Source of the DNA: Limnothrix sp. FACHB-406
GTDB lineage: Bacteria > Cyanobacteriota > Cyanobacteriia > CACIAM-69d
Assembly: GCF_014698235.1 (NCBI RefSeq)
Contig: NZ_JACJSP010000004.1
Span: 248,001 to 312,000 of the forward strand
Length of the DNA stretch: 64,000 nucleotides
Direction of reading: 5' to 3'
Shown here: piece by piece, positions 28,504-37,588 of the stretch
How positions within the stretch are numbered: position 1 is the stretch's first letter
Layout: the number at the start of each line of letters is the position of its first letter
Notes under the pieces: generated by a model
What the model was told of the DNA's origin: nothing
What the model saw: only the letters and a program-made list of their open reading frames with translations
The model's database searches: none
Program-made: the position numbers and the translations under genes

Positions 28504-30255
28504 TTATGTGCAATTGTAGCTTTCATTCGAATTAAAGCAACGTTCCAGTGCTTGAACAAGAGTTGGTGGTGAGAGAGTTAGATTATGATAAAAGCTGATT
28601 TGACTAAGAGAAGGATGAGAATTATTGAGAACAGTATTACCTGGCAAGTAATAATATTGAAAACCTAATTGGTGACTCATGCGCCAGTAGCATTGATTGA
28701 CATAGCTTGGAGCAAAAAATTCTAATATCTTCACGGATTTTTGACACCAAATCATGTTTGTGAAAGCCGCTCCATGAGGGCCGGCGATAACTTCTGCTTG
28801 CGAAAAGAGGTCAACTTGTTCAGTAAATGACAAGCCCTCAGAAACATACTCAAAGTTAAATTTCTCTAAGATTGGATACAGCTCGTTTTCATTTAAAACT
28901 CGTCGAGCACGGGAACGGGATAAATATAAACGTTTCGATGGATATGAATTCAAATTATTTCTAGGTAACAGCCAATCACGTAGTTTGTGAAGACTCCGGC
29001 TATGGCACTCAATGATGCCCAGAAAATTAAATGTCAAAATTGTGTCGGCTGCCAAATGATTAATGAATTGGCTAGAAATACAATTCTTCTCACTGATTCC
29101 CAGCGCTTCTAAGCTTTGAATCTGAAAAGGCAAAGACTCTCCATGAAAGTACCAGTAATCGATTGTTTGACCTATGGATTTTGAGAATTCTAGAAGATCA
29201 ATCACTTGAGGTAGGAACTCAGTAACCCAGTGAAAGTAATTATTGGTATTTTGCTTGGCAATGACAGCTACTGTTCCTGCAATGTATTGGGGATGCGAGA
29301 GTTGATTGGAAGTAGTAATCAGGCGCTCTGCTCCAATTGACAGACCATCAATTACCGCTCCATCTCGATTCCAGAATACTCGATTGCAAGAATCTACCCA
29401 AACACGCCCCTGCTCAATGGCCCAGCAGTGGCGAGGAAATTGGCCAAGCGGGCCGAGCGGGGCAAAGGTGGTAACATTATGATCTGCAAGAATCGGCTGC
29501 GGCTCGGGTATCTCTGAGGAATCAGAAATTGGCCATTCTACTAACTGTTCTATTCCGTTTTCTGTATTGTCAATTAATGGTAAACGTTCAATCGAGCATA
29601 GTAGATCAGGAATAAATTCATCTAATAACGCATCTGGGATACTTCGATAGAGACAACTGCGAGCCTCTTCATGTCGATCAAGGGCTGTAAATGCCTCAAA
29701 AAGGAGATTATGAGGTGCATGAGAGTCTGGGGCAATACGTAACACCCGCAAACACCAGCGGGCTGCGAGGGTTGCATTGCCCTGGTGGATTAATTGGCGA
29801 ACTTCGGGAATGAGCCGTTTCAAGGCAGCTTGCTCGAAGGCGGTGGCTTCGGTGGGTCGATCGCGCCGTCGCAGCCAACGACTCAGATCATCGAGGGTTT
29901 GCAGGGAAATGAGGGTGGGGTTCAGCGCGATCGCATTGAGGAACTGCGCGATCGCCCCATTATGTTCTCCCAGTTCCCATTGGAGTTTGCCGAGTTCCCA
30001 ATGGGCGATCGCCGTTTGGGAGGGCTGGGGCAATCCTTGGGCGATCGCTTGGTTCCAGGCTTGGACGGCCGCTGGTCGGCGATCGGCTCCCCGCAGCGAC
30101 TGAGCTAGGGAACCGTAGGCCAGGGCGGAATCAGGAGCCAACTGGATCGCCTGTCGATCGAGCGCGATCGCCTCGGGCCAATTGCCCTGCTCACGACAAG
30201 CGGCCGCTCGATCGAGCAGCCGCTGTAGGTCTGGGGTGAGGTCTGATGCCGCCAC
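28504..30255 (-). CDS. TPR domain fused to GT61-type glycosyltransferase
   Basis: The 583-residue protein has TPR-like helices in residues 1-160 (EAIALDRQAIQLAPDSALAYGSLAQ and similar) and a DUF563/GT61 glycosyltransferase domain in about 250-583. Family marks are NNYFHWVTEFLPQ, RLYLSRSRARRVLNE, FVSEGLSF-like EYVSEGLSFTEQVDLFSQAEVI, and AGPHGAAFTNMIWC. GT61 enzymes add sugars to surface polysaccharides or glycoproteins. The 3' two thirds (28504 to about 29860) are AT-rich and contain no CGATCG, while the TPR part has many, so the gene looks composite. I chose GTG 30255, 24 bases after the ccsA stop; the longer frame would overlap ccsA. It follows ccsA in the same direction. Confidence 0.82.
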   Translation of the reverse strand: MAASDLTPDLQRLLDRAAACREQGNWPEAIALDRQAIQLAPDSALAYGSLAQSLRGADRRPAAVQAWNQAIAQGLPQPSQTAIAHWELGKLQWELGEHNGAIAQFLNAIALNPTLISLQTLDDLSRWLRRRDRPTEATAFEQAALKRLIPEVRQLIHQGNATLAARWCLRVLRIAPDSHAPHNLLFEAFTALDRHEEARSCLYRSIPDALLDEFIPDLLCSIERLPLIDNTENGIEQLVEWPISDSSEIPEPQPILADHNVTTFAPLGPLGQFPRHCWAIEQGRVWVDSCNRVFWNRDGAVIDGLSIGAERLITTSNQLSHPQYIAGTVAVIAKQNTNNYFHWVTEFLPQVIDLLEFSKSIGQTIDYWYFHGESLPFQIQSLEALGISEKNCISSQFINHLAADTILTFNFLGIIECHSRSLHKLRDWLLPRNNLNSYPSKRLYLSRSRARRVLNENELYPILEKFNFEYVSEGLSFTEQVDLFSQAEVIAGPHGAAFTNMIWCQKSVKILEFFAPSYVNQCYWRMSHQLGFQYYYLPGNTVLNNSHPSLSQISFYHNLTLSPPTLVQALERCFNSNESYNCT

Positions 30256-30278
30256 AGGAACTAGCCGTTGATTAACCC

Positions 30279-31289
30279 TTAAAAAAACCAGCCGTAGGAA
30301 TGCAGGCCCTTGCCCAGCAGGTTCACGCCCAAATAGCAAACCCAAACCACCACAAAGCCCAAGGCGGCCAGGATCGCCGGTTTGCGGCCTTGCCAGCCCT
30401 TGGTTAAGCGGGCGTGGAGATAGGCAGCGAACACCAACCAGGTGATGAAAGCCCAGGTTTCTTTAGGATCCCAGCTCCAGTAGGATCCCCAAGCTTCGTT
30501 GGCCCACACGCCACCGGCAATGATGCCAATGGTGAGCAGGGGAAAGCCCAGCCCGATCGTCCGGTAGCTGATGTTATCCAGGGTGTCCGCCAGGGTCAAC
30601 CGTTGGGGCGACAGGTTCAGGGCGGTGGTGCTGTCAGTGGCGGGGCGATCGAGCAGGGCAACCCCGCTGGCTTCCCCCCCGATCGACAGGGCGGCCGGCG
30701 CTTCAACGGCCGCCGTGCTGACCGCCAGCCGCGCCACCTTATCCCGAAAACTGCCCGTGCCCACGGAGCTACCGCGCAGGGTCACATTCTGCCCCTTCGT
30801 CACAATCAAAAAGGCGATCGCCAGCAACGACCCCACCATCAGGGCCGAATAGCTGAGCATCATCACGCTCACATGCATCATCAGCCAGTTGGACTTCAGG
30901 GCCGGAACCAACGGCTCGGCGGCCTGCATACTGTCCGGGAGGGACAGGGCCGCAAAGGCCGTAATCCCCATGGCCACGGGAGCCGTGACAATTCCAACCC
31001 AGCGGCTGCGGCTGTTGCGTTCGGTCAACAAATGGACAGCCGTGATTCCCCAAGCGAGGAAAAACAGCGATTCATATAAATTGCTGAGGGGGAAATAGCC
31101 CGCCTCAATCCATCGTGCGCCCAACAATGCCGCCATGCAGAGGTTGGCGATCGCCATGCCAGCCGTGCCCAAGGATCCCAACAGAATCCATTGGGGAAAC
31201 GCCGCCCCCACCCAATACAGCAGCATCGTCACCAGCAGGATGCCAAACGATGCGTTATCTAACCAGGTTTGCAGTACAACCAAATCCAT
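30279..31289 (-). CDS. ccsA: Cytochrome c biogenesis protein CcsA (Ycf5)
   Basis: CcsA is the haem-handling half of the System II (Ccs) cytochrome c maturation complex in the thylakoid or plasma membrane. It carries haem to apocytochromes such as c6 and f. The 336-residue product has about eight membrane helices. Near the C-terminus is the tryptophan-rich WWD domain, [18 protein letters not shown] (about residues 265-282), and conserved His residues lie in MMHVSVMM and YLHARL. Some databases call this family CcsB (TIGR03144), while plastid and algal usage is CcsA/ycf5. An Ala/Ser-rich loop around residue 200 is an insertion common in cyanobacteria. Confidence 0.93.
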   Translation of the reverse strand: MDLVVLQTWLDNASFGILLVTMLLYWVGAAFPQWILLGSLGTAGMAIANLCMAALLGARWIEAGYFPLSNLYESLFFLAWGITAVHLLTERNSRSRWVGIVTAPVAMGITAFAALSLPDSMQAAEPLVPALKSNWLMMHVSVMMLSYSALMVGSLLAIAFLIVTKGQNVTLRGSSVGTGSFRDKVARLAVSTAAVEAPAALSIGGEASGVALLDRPATDSTTALNLSPQRLTLADTLDNISYRTIGLGFPLLTIGIIAGGVWANEAWGSYWSWDPKETWAFITWLVFAAYLHARLTKGWQGRKPAILAALGFVVVWVCYLGVNLLGKGLHSYGWFF

Positions 31290-31606
31290 AGCTTACGGCG
31301 GGTTTAAAAGCCCCTAGTAATCCCAACCATCCACCCTATCAACTCCCGATCGATTCCGTGCAAGTTTCGGCAGCGACGGCGGTTGACCGTGGCGGGATGT
31401 TGGGTTGGGGAAACGATTCGATCGCGGTGTTTTCTTCTCTATCAATTTTAGAGAACTAGGGAGCCAGAAAGTCTGGTCTGGGGGGGCAATCACCTTTTGC
31501 GCCGCCGAACTGGATCTTGGGGCCTGGCCGATCGGGGCCGGTAAACTATCAAACAAGCCCCTGATTGCTGTTCCCGATCGCCCAAGCAGTCAGGCCATTC
31601 CGACCC
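31290..31606. other. Intergenic region between divergent genes
   Basis: 317 bases between ccsA (minus) and the small acidic protein gene (plus). The region must carry both promoters. Short frames on both strands lack family features. I see no hairpin or operator. Confidence 0.4.
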
Positions 31607-31975
31607 ATGAACCCCTTTTTTCCCGATCGCCCCGAGCCGTCTAACATGCCCGAACCGGAACCACCCCAGCCCCCCCAAGCGCAACAGACCGCCCAAAAGC
31701 GGGCGATCGCGTTTTTAACCCTGGATATTCAGCGGGTGAAAGCAGCGGCGACAGAATTGCTCGAAAAGCTAGAAGCGGTGCGAACGGGGGAACTAGACGG
31801 TTGGGAGCGGTTGGGTAATGCCTATTGTTTGAATCTGTCGGGCGATCTCGCCACGATTGAAGACACGGTGGATGACGAATCGCCAAGTTGCACCCTGTCG
31901 ATCGAGGAATTTGCCCAACTCGTTCAGGATTGGATTATTGATCTGGAGGCGGACGAAACGGATGAGAATTTCTGA
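31607..31975 (+). CDS. Small acidic protein of unknown function
   Basis: A 122-residue soluble protein. The first 40 residues are Pro/Glu-rich and disordered. The rest is predicted helical (KRAIAFLTLDIQRVKAAATELLEKLEAV), followed by an acidic tail (DLEADETDENF). No motif of known function is seen. Start choice is uncertain: ATG 31607 begins MNPFFPDRP, and ATG 31646 (MPEPEPPQPP) is equally possible. Neither has a clear Shine-Dalgarno. A membrane protein gene follows 40 bases downstream in the same direction. Confidence 0.6.
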   Translation: MNPFFPDRPEPSNMPEPEPPQPPQAQQTAQKRAIAFLTLDIQRVKAAATELLEKLEAVRTGELDGWERLGNAYCLNLSGDLATIEDTVDDESPSCTLSIEEFAQLVQDWIIDLEADETDENF

Positions 31976-32015
31976 TGGCCGCCAGGGACTAATTCAGTAA
32001 AACTTCGTAACTAGA

Positions 32016-32489
32016 ATGTCCTTTCCGCCTTCTCTGCCCTGGCTCTCGCTTCGGCAATTTTGGTTCTGTTTTCTGAGCTATTTACTCTTGAGCACTGTCC
32101 TGTTCATGGGTAGCTCGTTTACCATGCTGGCTTGGATTGTTTATCTATTTTTTCTCTTGCCATTCTATGGATTTTTAATTCTGTGGCTGGCAACCTTAAC
32201 CAGTCGATATCGTGGATATCGGTTACAGGTCAAGCCATTGTTTTTAGTCTTGGTTCTGGTTAGCCAAATTTTGGCAATTATCGTGAGTCCGGGGAATTGC
32301 TATGGCTTCAAGCAAGGCAATCAATGCTATAGCCTGGCTCAGGTTTGGTGGGGAAATTTAGGCGAAATCAGCTCTCAAAATCAACCGCCCCATTGGAGTG
32401 CGATCGAGCAATCCTTTTTGCCCCTTCTTGTAATTTACGGTTTTCTGTTAGTGCTATCAATTAGTACGCTCAGGCGGTCTAGTCGATAA
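32016..32489 (+). CDS. Four-helix membrane protein of unknown function
   Basis: A 157-residue integral membrane protein with four hydrophobic segments (about residues 14-35, 38-60, 73-92 and 133-150) and a loop between segments 3 and 4 with two Cys (NCYGFKQGNQCYS), which may form a disulfide on the outer face. The DNA is more AT-rich and has less HIP1 than the neighbours, so recent arrival is possible. I do not recognise the family. The ATG at 32016 lies 40 bases after the preceding gene, and a hairpin follows the stop. Confidence 0.62.
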   Translation: MSFPPSLPWLSLRQFWFCFLSYLLLSTVLFMGSSFTMLAWIVYLFFLLPFYGFLILWLATLTSRYRGYRLQVKPLFLVLVLVSQILAIIVSPGNCYGFKQGNQCYSLAQVWWGNLGEISSQNQPPHWSAIEQSFLPLLVIYGFLLVLSISTLRRSSR

Positions 32490-32526
32490 ACAAGGGGCTT
32501 AAGATCTTGGTTTTAAACCCCTTGTT
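32489..32526. terminator. Hairpin between convergent genes
   Basis: AACAAGGGG (32489-32497) pairs with CCCCTTGTT (32518-32526) around a 20-base loop. The left arm begins at the stop of the four-helix membrane protein gene. On the minus strand it is followed by TTTATC. It probably serves both this gene and psaK, but the T run is short. Confidence 0.55.
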
Positions 32527-32597
32527 CTGAAAATTGGGTGGAAATTTTTGCGTGATGCTAACGTGCGGTTTTAAAGCCGACGTTGAGCAGCTAAACC

Positions 32598-32873
32598 CTA
32601 CAGCAAACCAGCGTTAGCCAAACCCAAAATCATCCCTGCTCCCAACAGGTGACCAAAGCTCGCGGTTGCCAACAATTCCGGAATCCCAAACCCGGTGAAA
32701 ATGGCAGGCAAAGGCAAGGGCAAAGTGGGGCCAACGCCGCGCTTTTGAATTGCGTAGTAACCAATCACGATCGCGAACACATTGCAAGTGATCATGATGA
32801 TCCCCACATTGGGCGACCATTCAGTGGTGGTGGCGGTGGCCAAAAGATTTTGAATCGTGAATAGATTAAACAA
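32598..32873 (-). CDS. psaK: Photosystem I reaction centre subunit PsaK
   Basis: PsaK is a two-helix peripheral PSI subunit that binds chlorophyll and carotenoid at the antenna edge and helps attach phycobilisome or IsiA energy input. The 91-residue product has the conserved WSPNVGIIMITCNVFAI (first helix), the turn KRGVGPTLPLP, and FGIPELLATASFGHLLGAG (second helix). No ATG is in frame near the N-terminus. The TTG at 32873 has a strong GGAGGA seven bases upstream, so I take it as the start (MFNLFTIQN). The larger open frame from TTG 32888 would include the ribosome-binding site itself. Confidence 0.93.
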   Translation of the reverse strand: MFNLFTIQNLLATATTTEWSPNVGIIMITCNVFAIVIGYYAIQKRGVGPTLPLPLPAIFTGFGIPELLATASFGHLLGAGMILGLANAGLL

Positions 32874-33383
32874 GGGTCGTTCCTCCAAGGATTCAGAATG
32901 CTAAAGCCATCAATTGCTAAAGCCATCAATTGTTGAGGATAATTAACAGAAATTGCCCAAGAGCAAAGCGTTAAAAATCCAATGGAAATTGATATTGTAA
33001 ACAGGTTGTGAAGGAATCGGGCTGCTGGGAACTGCTGGTTGGATCAAAAATGGGGCTAATGATTGGTGCAAATTTATGACTCAAATTCATGACCCAAATT
33101 CATGACCCATTGATCGGTCATTTTGATCGGTCATTGACGGCTCATGGATAGCTTATGACTAGCTCAAATTGCCATGAGTGAACCATTGCAGCCTGCTGAC
33201 TCCCCGCAGCGGAAACCGGCCAAATTATAGAAACCCGATCTCAGGGGTAGACAGCCCTGTTATTAAGACTTAACAGAAATTTCGGTAGACTTTAACAGTA
33301 CTCAACATTGCCAACCTTAGGGTTTTTGGACAACAAAGCCCGATCACAACGCTCAGGCTTGGAATTTTTCGGAATTTTTGCTG
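32874..33383. other. psaK-trpF divergent regulatory region with repeats
   Basis: About 510 bases. Contains TGCTAAAGCCATCAAT twice (32899-32930), three copies of a 13-bp unit AAATTCATGACCC (33070-33108, first copy diverged) and two copies of TGATCGGTCATT (33111-33135). The psaK promoter should lie here. A GTTTACA half-site of the high-light HLR1 type is present on the minus strand near 33000, but a proper direct repeat was not found. No gene is seen. Confidence 0.55.
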
Positions 33384-34073
33384 ATGCTCGTCAAAATTTG
33401 CGGACTGAAGGATCCTGACCAAGCGGTGGCGATCGCCCGTTTAGGTGCTTGGGCGATCGGGTTGATTGCTGTGCCCGCTTCGCCGCGCTATGTCAGTCCG
33501 GCGCAAATGCGCTTGGTAAGCGATCGGCTGGTGGCGGCGGGCTGTGCAGTGGAGCGGGTGGGCATCTTTGCGAACACGGATCTAGACACGATCGCCGCAA
33601 CCGTGACCACAGGCAACCTGACGATCGTGCAACTGCATGGGGATGAGTCCCCGGAGTTTTGTGAAGCGGTGCGATCGCGCTTGCCCCATCAAACCCTTTG
33701 GAAAGCGCTGCGGGTGCGATCGGCGGAAACCCTTGATTTAGCAGAATCCTACGCAACGGCGGTGGATGCTCTGTTGTTGGATGCTTACCGGCCTGAGGCC
33801 TTGGGCGGCACGGGCCACACCCTCGATTGGCAGCGGTTACAAGCTTGGCGATCGCCCCTGCCTTGGTTTTTGGCGGGTGGCATTACCCCCGATAACGTGC
33901 TCCAGGCGATCGACACCCTGGCCATGGCTGCCCCGATCGGGATTGATCTGTCGAGCGGGGTGGAGCGGGGGCCCGCTGATAAAGACATGGAGCAGGTGGC
34001 TCGGTTGTTTCGGGTGTTGCGCCAACGGTTGCCCTTGGCCGCGCCGGTCACCGATCGCCCCTTGGAGTCTTAA
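33384..34073 (+). CDS. trpF: Phosphoribosylanthranilate isomerase
   Basis: TrpF performs the Amadori rearrangement of N-(5'-phosphoribosyl)anthranilate to CdRP in tryptophan synthesis. The 229-residue TIM barrel starts MLVKICGLKDPDQA, with the catalytic Cys in KICG. It has GVFAN-like VGIFANTD, VQLHGDESPEFC, the catalytic Asp region LLLDAY, and the phosphate-binding FLAGGITPDNV and GIDLSSGVERGP. I chose ATG 33384 over a TTG two codons earlier. The gene is complete. The hybrid kinase gene converges on it with an 8-base gap. Confidence 0.96.
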   Translation: MLVKICGLKDPDQAVAIARLGAWAIGLIAVPASPRYVSPAQMRLVSDRLVAAGCAVERVGIFANTDLDTIAATVTTGNLTIVQLHGDESPEFCEAVRSRLPHQTLWKALRVRSAETLDLAESYATAVDALLLDAYRPEALGGTGHTLDWQRLQAWRSPLPWFLAGGITPDNVLQAIDTLAMAAPIGIDLSSGVERGPADKDMEQVARLFRVLRQRLPLAAPVTDRPLES

Positions 34074-34081
34074 GGGTTGGG

Positions 34082-36172
34082 CTAATCGCTACCGTCGTCA
34101 CTGGCTGGGCCAACAGGATGATAGCCGGTGAACTCGGCCACGATCGCCCGCAAGGCTTGATGATCCAGCGGCTTGCTGAGATAGCCCTGCATCCCGGCGG
34201 CTAAACAGCGCTGGCGATCGTGCTCCATGGCCAGGGCCGTGGCCGCCACCACGGGTAAATCCTGCCAACGTTCATCACTGCGGATTTGCTGCAAGACCGC
34301 CAGCCCGTCCATATCCGGTAGTTGGATATCCAGCAATACCAAATCCACCGGGTGACTGTCTAGCCAGTCGATCGCCCGCCAACCGTCTGGGGCGATCGCC
34401 ACGCCACAACCCCAACTGCTCAACAGGTCTTGCAGCAACTTGGCATTGGTCGAATCGTCTTCAACAACCAAAATTTGCGGTGGCCGGGCCTGTTCCGCCG
34501 CCATCACGCGCGCCGCCGATGCGCCGGGTTGAATGGCCGGTGCGGGCGATCGACCGGGAGGCACAAAGGTTAAGGGCAACCGAATCATGAAGGTGCTGCC
34601 TTGGCCCAGCTTGGATTCAAAGTCCACGGAGCCGCCGTGCAATTCCGCTAACTGTCGGGTGAGGGACAGGCCCAACCCCGTGCCCTGGTGCCGACGGGAG
34701 AGGGAATTATCCAGTTGATGAAAGGGCTGGAACATGACGGCGCGGGCTTCTTCGGGAATTCCGATCCCGTGATCCCACACGCAAAAATGCACGTAGCCGC
34801 CTCGCTCGATCGCCTCAAGGCCAATTTCGCCTCCCTCATGGGAAAACTTGACCGCATTACTGAGCAGGTTCAACAGCATTTGGCGCACACGCACCTCGTC
34901 GGCCATCAGGGGTTGTAAGCGCTTGGGAATTCGTTTGCGAATCCGAATATCCCGATCGGCCGCCTGTTGACTGACCAGGGCCAACGCCGAATCGCAGAGG
35001 GTGGGCACATCGATCGCCTCGATCGCTAGCTCAATTTGGCCCGCCTCAATTTTGGACAGATCCAACACGTCATTAATCAAACTGAGCAGGTGATCACCAC
35101 TCTTGCGAATTTGCTCGATATAAACCATCTGTTTTTCGTTCAGGGGCCCATAGAGTTGCTGCTTCAGCAGGGAAGAAAAGCCCAAAATAGCCGTCAGCGG
35201 TGTGCGCAACTCATGGGACATGTTGGCCAAAAAGGCGGATTTCAATTGGCTGGCCCGCTCCAACTCCAAGTTTTTGGCCGCCAACTCCGCTTGGGTTTGT
35301 TTTTGATCACTGATGTCGCGGGTAACGATCGAAAAGGCCACGGGACGGCCCTGCTCGTCGGGCACGGGCCCCACCGAGACCAACGCAGGGAACCGATCGC
35401 CCCCTTGGCGCTGGCAAATGACTTCCCCGCTCCAACCGCCGTCGATCGCCTGTTGCACCAGCCAATGCACTTGTTTTGTGCCCGCTTCTGGATAAAAAGC
35501 TGCTGCATTTTGGGGGCGGTTGGGCCCCGTGATCCAACCAAAAACCCGATCGGTCGCTGGGTTCGCATAGATTAAGCCCCCCTGCAAGTCCGCGATCGCG
35601 GTGCTGTCGTGGGTTGATTCCAGGGCCCGCACAAACATCTGCACCTGCTGTTCTGCCTGCTTGCGATCGGTGATGTCCCGCGCAATGCCCAAGCCACCAA
35701 TCAACTCTCCCCCCGCATAGAGCAAACGCCCATTCACCTGCATGTGAATTTCTCGACCGGCGCGATCGAGCAGCGCAAACTCAAAATCCATCAGTTCGCC
35801 CGTGTGCAACAGGTTGGCAAAGGCCTGGCCCGTGGGTTCCTGAAAAGCCGGAGCCACAAAGTCCATGTAGGGGCGGCCGCGCCATTCGCCCGGTTCAATC
35901 CCCAACAGCCGCTCTCCGTAGGGATTAATAAACACCAGTCGCCCCAGCAGATCCACCGCATACACCATGTCATTGGCGGTTTCCACATAGGCCCGAAACA
36001 GCCCCTCGGAGTTAAAGGGATCCACTTCTGTGGGTTCCTGCGTCCGATCCAGGTTGATGCCGTAGGGCTTGGGCGGCGGCCCGGCGGTTGGGCGATCGCG
36101 CCATTGGGCCAGTTGTTGTTCCAGCTCATGCACGCGCTGCTGGAGGCGGGCGTTTTCGGCTTCGAGGGTCAT
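34082..36172 (-). CDS. Hybrid sensor histidine kinase/response regulator
   Basis: A 696-residue soluble hybrid kinase. Order: a short coiled coil (MTLEAENARLQQRVHELEQQ), PAS 1 (about residues 40-160), PAS 2 with PAC (about 165-290), HisKA with FLANMSHELRTPLTAI (about 312-325), GHKL ATPase (NLLSNAVKFS, DHGIGIPEE, GTGLGLSLT), and a C-terminal receiver domain (about 560-690). In the receiver, EDD is the acidic pocket, LLLD holds the phospho-accepting Asp and YLSKP the conserved Lys. No stand-alone regulator is adjacent. Signals are probably bound by the PAS domains. Confidence 0.94.
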   Translation of the reverse strand: MTLEAENARLQQRVHELEQQLAQWRDRPTAGPPPKPYGINLDRTQEPTEVDPFNSEGLFRAYVETANDMVYAVDLLGRLVFINPYGERLLGIEPGEWRGRPYMDFVAPAFQEPTGQAFANLLHTGELMDFEFALLDRAGREIHMQVNGRLLYAGGELIGGLGIARDITDRKQAEQQVQMFVRALESTHDSTAIADLQGGLIYANPATDRVFGWITGPNRPQNAAAFYPEAGTKQVHWLVQQAIDGGWSGEVICQRQGGDRFPALVSVGPVPDEQGRPVAFSIVTRDISDQKQTQAELAAKNLELERASQLKSAFLANMSHELRTPLTAILGFSSLLKQQLYGPLNEKQMVYIEQIRKSGDHLLSLINDVLDLSKIEAGQIELAIEAIDVPTLCDSALALVSQQAADRDIRIRKRIPKRLQPLMADEVRVRQMLLNLLSNAVKFSHEGGEIGLEAIERGGYVHFCVWDHGIGIPEEARAVMFQPFHQLDNSLSRRHQGTGLGLSLTRQLAELHGGSVDFESKLGQGSTFMIRLPLTFVPPGRSPAPAIQPGASAARVMAAEQARPPQILVVEDDSTNAKLLQDLLSSWGCGVAIAPDGWRAIDWLDSHPVDLVLLDIQLPDMDGLAVLQQIRSDERWQDLPVVAATALAMEHDRQRCLAAGMQGYLSKPLDHQALRAIVAEFTGYHPVGPASDDGSD

Positions 36173-36393
36173 GGAGAGACGGGGAAGAAACAAACAACGG
36201 GGCAATCATCGATCAGAGTCGCTACGATCTAAGCTAATACAGGCTTCGATCGACCCCTAATCGGCTACTGAATCGCTTCACGATCGCCCGCCGTTGATCC
36301 GCCCAATTTCCAAACCCCCATCCCCGATCGCCCGCTTGGCCGGTGGCGACGGCGCATGGGAGTTTGTTCGGCCCTTTGTCCTGAGACTTGACC

Positions 36394-37530
36394 ATGGCTC
36401 CCGCCCCGATCGCCCTGAACACCGCCGCCCAAACCGATTCGCAGATTTTGCAGTCCCGCCCCGATCGTCAGCCCCTGCCGCCGCTGTTGGGCGGCTCCCT
36501 CACGGAACTGACCCAATGGGTGAAAGACCAGGGCCAGCCCGCTTACCGCGCCAAGCAGTTGCACCAATGGATCTACGAACGCGGGGCCCGATCGCTGATG
36601 GATATCACCGTCTTCCCCAAAAACTGGCGAGAAGCGGCCGCCGACATCCCGATCGGTCGATCGGAGCTGCACCACCGCTCCGAAAGCCATGACGGAACCG
36701 TGAAATTCCTGCTGAAAATGACCGACGGGCAAATCGTGGAAACCGTGGGCATTCCCACCCGCGATCGGCTGACGGTTTGCGTCTCATCCCAAGTGGGCTG
36801 CGCCATGGCTTGCGATTTTTGCGCCACGGGCAAGGGCGGCTTTGTGCGGAACCTGTCGCGATCGGAAATTTTGGATCAAGTGCTGACCGTCCAAGAAGAC
36901 TTCGATCGCCGGGTCAGCAATGTGGTGTTCATGGGCATGGGTGAACCGCTGCATAACCCCGCCGCTGTGCTGAGTGCAACGCGATCGCTCAACCAAGACA
37001 TCGGCATCGGCAAGCGCTACATCACCATTTCCACCGTGGGCATTCCCGGCCGAATTCGGCAGCTCGCCAACGAACGGCTGCAAGCCACCTTGGCCGTCAG
37101 CCTCCACGCGCCCAACCAGGAAATTCGTGAATCGATCGTCCCCAGTGCCGCCCAATACCCGATTGAAGAGCTGATCGAAGACTGCCGCGACTATGCCGCC
37201 GAAACCAGCCGCCGCGTCACTTTTGAATACATCCTGTTGGCAGGGGTCAACGACAGCCGCGACTGTGCCGCCGAGCTAGCGGAGTTGTTGCGCGGGTTCC
37301 AAGCCCACGTCAACCTAATTCCCTACAACCCGATCGCGGAGGTGGACTACCAGCGCTCCGACCCGATGCGCGTGCGGGACTTCATGCAAACCCTGGACGA
37401 TCGCCGCGTCGCCGTCAGTGTTCGCCGCACCCGGGGCCTGGAGTCGGACGCAGCCTGTGGCCAACTCCGCGCCAACCTGGGCAAAACCACCGGCAAAATC
37501 GGCCGCTTTGGGGGCGATCGTCGCCGCTAG
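36394..37530 (+). CDS. rlmN: 23S rRNA (A2503-C2) methyltransferase RlmN
   Basis: RlmN is a radical SAM enzyme that methylates C2 of A2503 in 23S rRNA (and A37 of some tRNAs). The 378-residue product has the Cys triad in [11 protein letters not shown] (about residues 140-150) and the family start [29 protein letters not shown]. It also has [10 protein letters not shown], and the second catalytic Cys lies in [15 protein letters not shown] near the C-terminus, with a second conserved Cys on the CVSSQVGC side. I chose ATG 36394 two codons inside the longest open frame. The gene is intact. Confidence 0.96.
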   Translation: MAPAPIALNTAAQTDSQILQSRPDRQPLPPLLGGSLTELTQWVKDQGQPAYRAKQLHQWIYERGARSLMDITVFPKNWREAAADIPIGRSELHHRSESHDGTVKFLLKMTDGQIVETVGIPTRDRLTVCVSSQVGCAMACDFCATGKGGFVRNLSRSEILDQVLTVQEDFDRRVSNVVFMGMGEPLHNPAAVLSATRSLNQDIGIGKRYITISTVGIPGRIRQLANERLQATLAVSLHAPNQEIRESIVPSAAQYPIEELIEDCRDYAAETSRRVTFEYILLAGVNDSRDCAAELAELLRGFQAHVNLIPYNPIAEVDYQRSDPMRVRDFMQTLDDRRVAVSVRRTRGLESDAACGQLRANLGKTTGKIGRFGGDRRR

Positions 37531-37588
37531 GTTCCCACGAAATGTGAATTGCTGACTACCATGAAACTAGTCATTGTGAATTCACATC

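Noticed and set aside
32990-33010. HLR1 (RpaB) high-light box upstream of psaK
   Set aside because: Only one GTTTACA half-site and a diverged second with wrong spacing; not enough to call.
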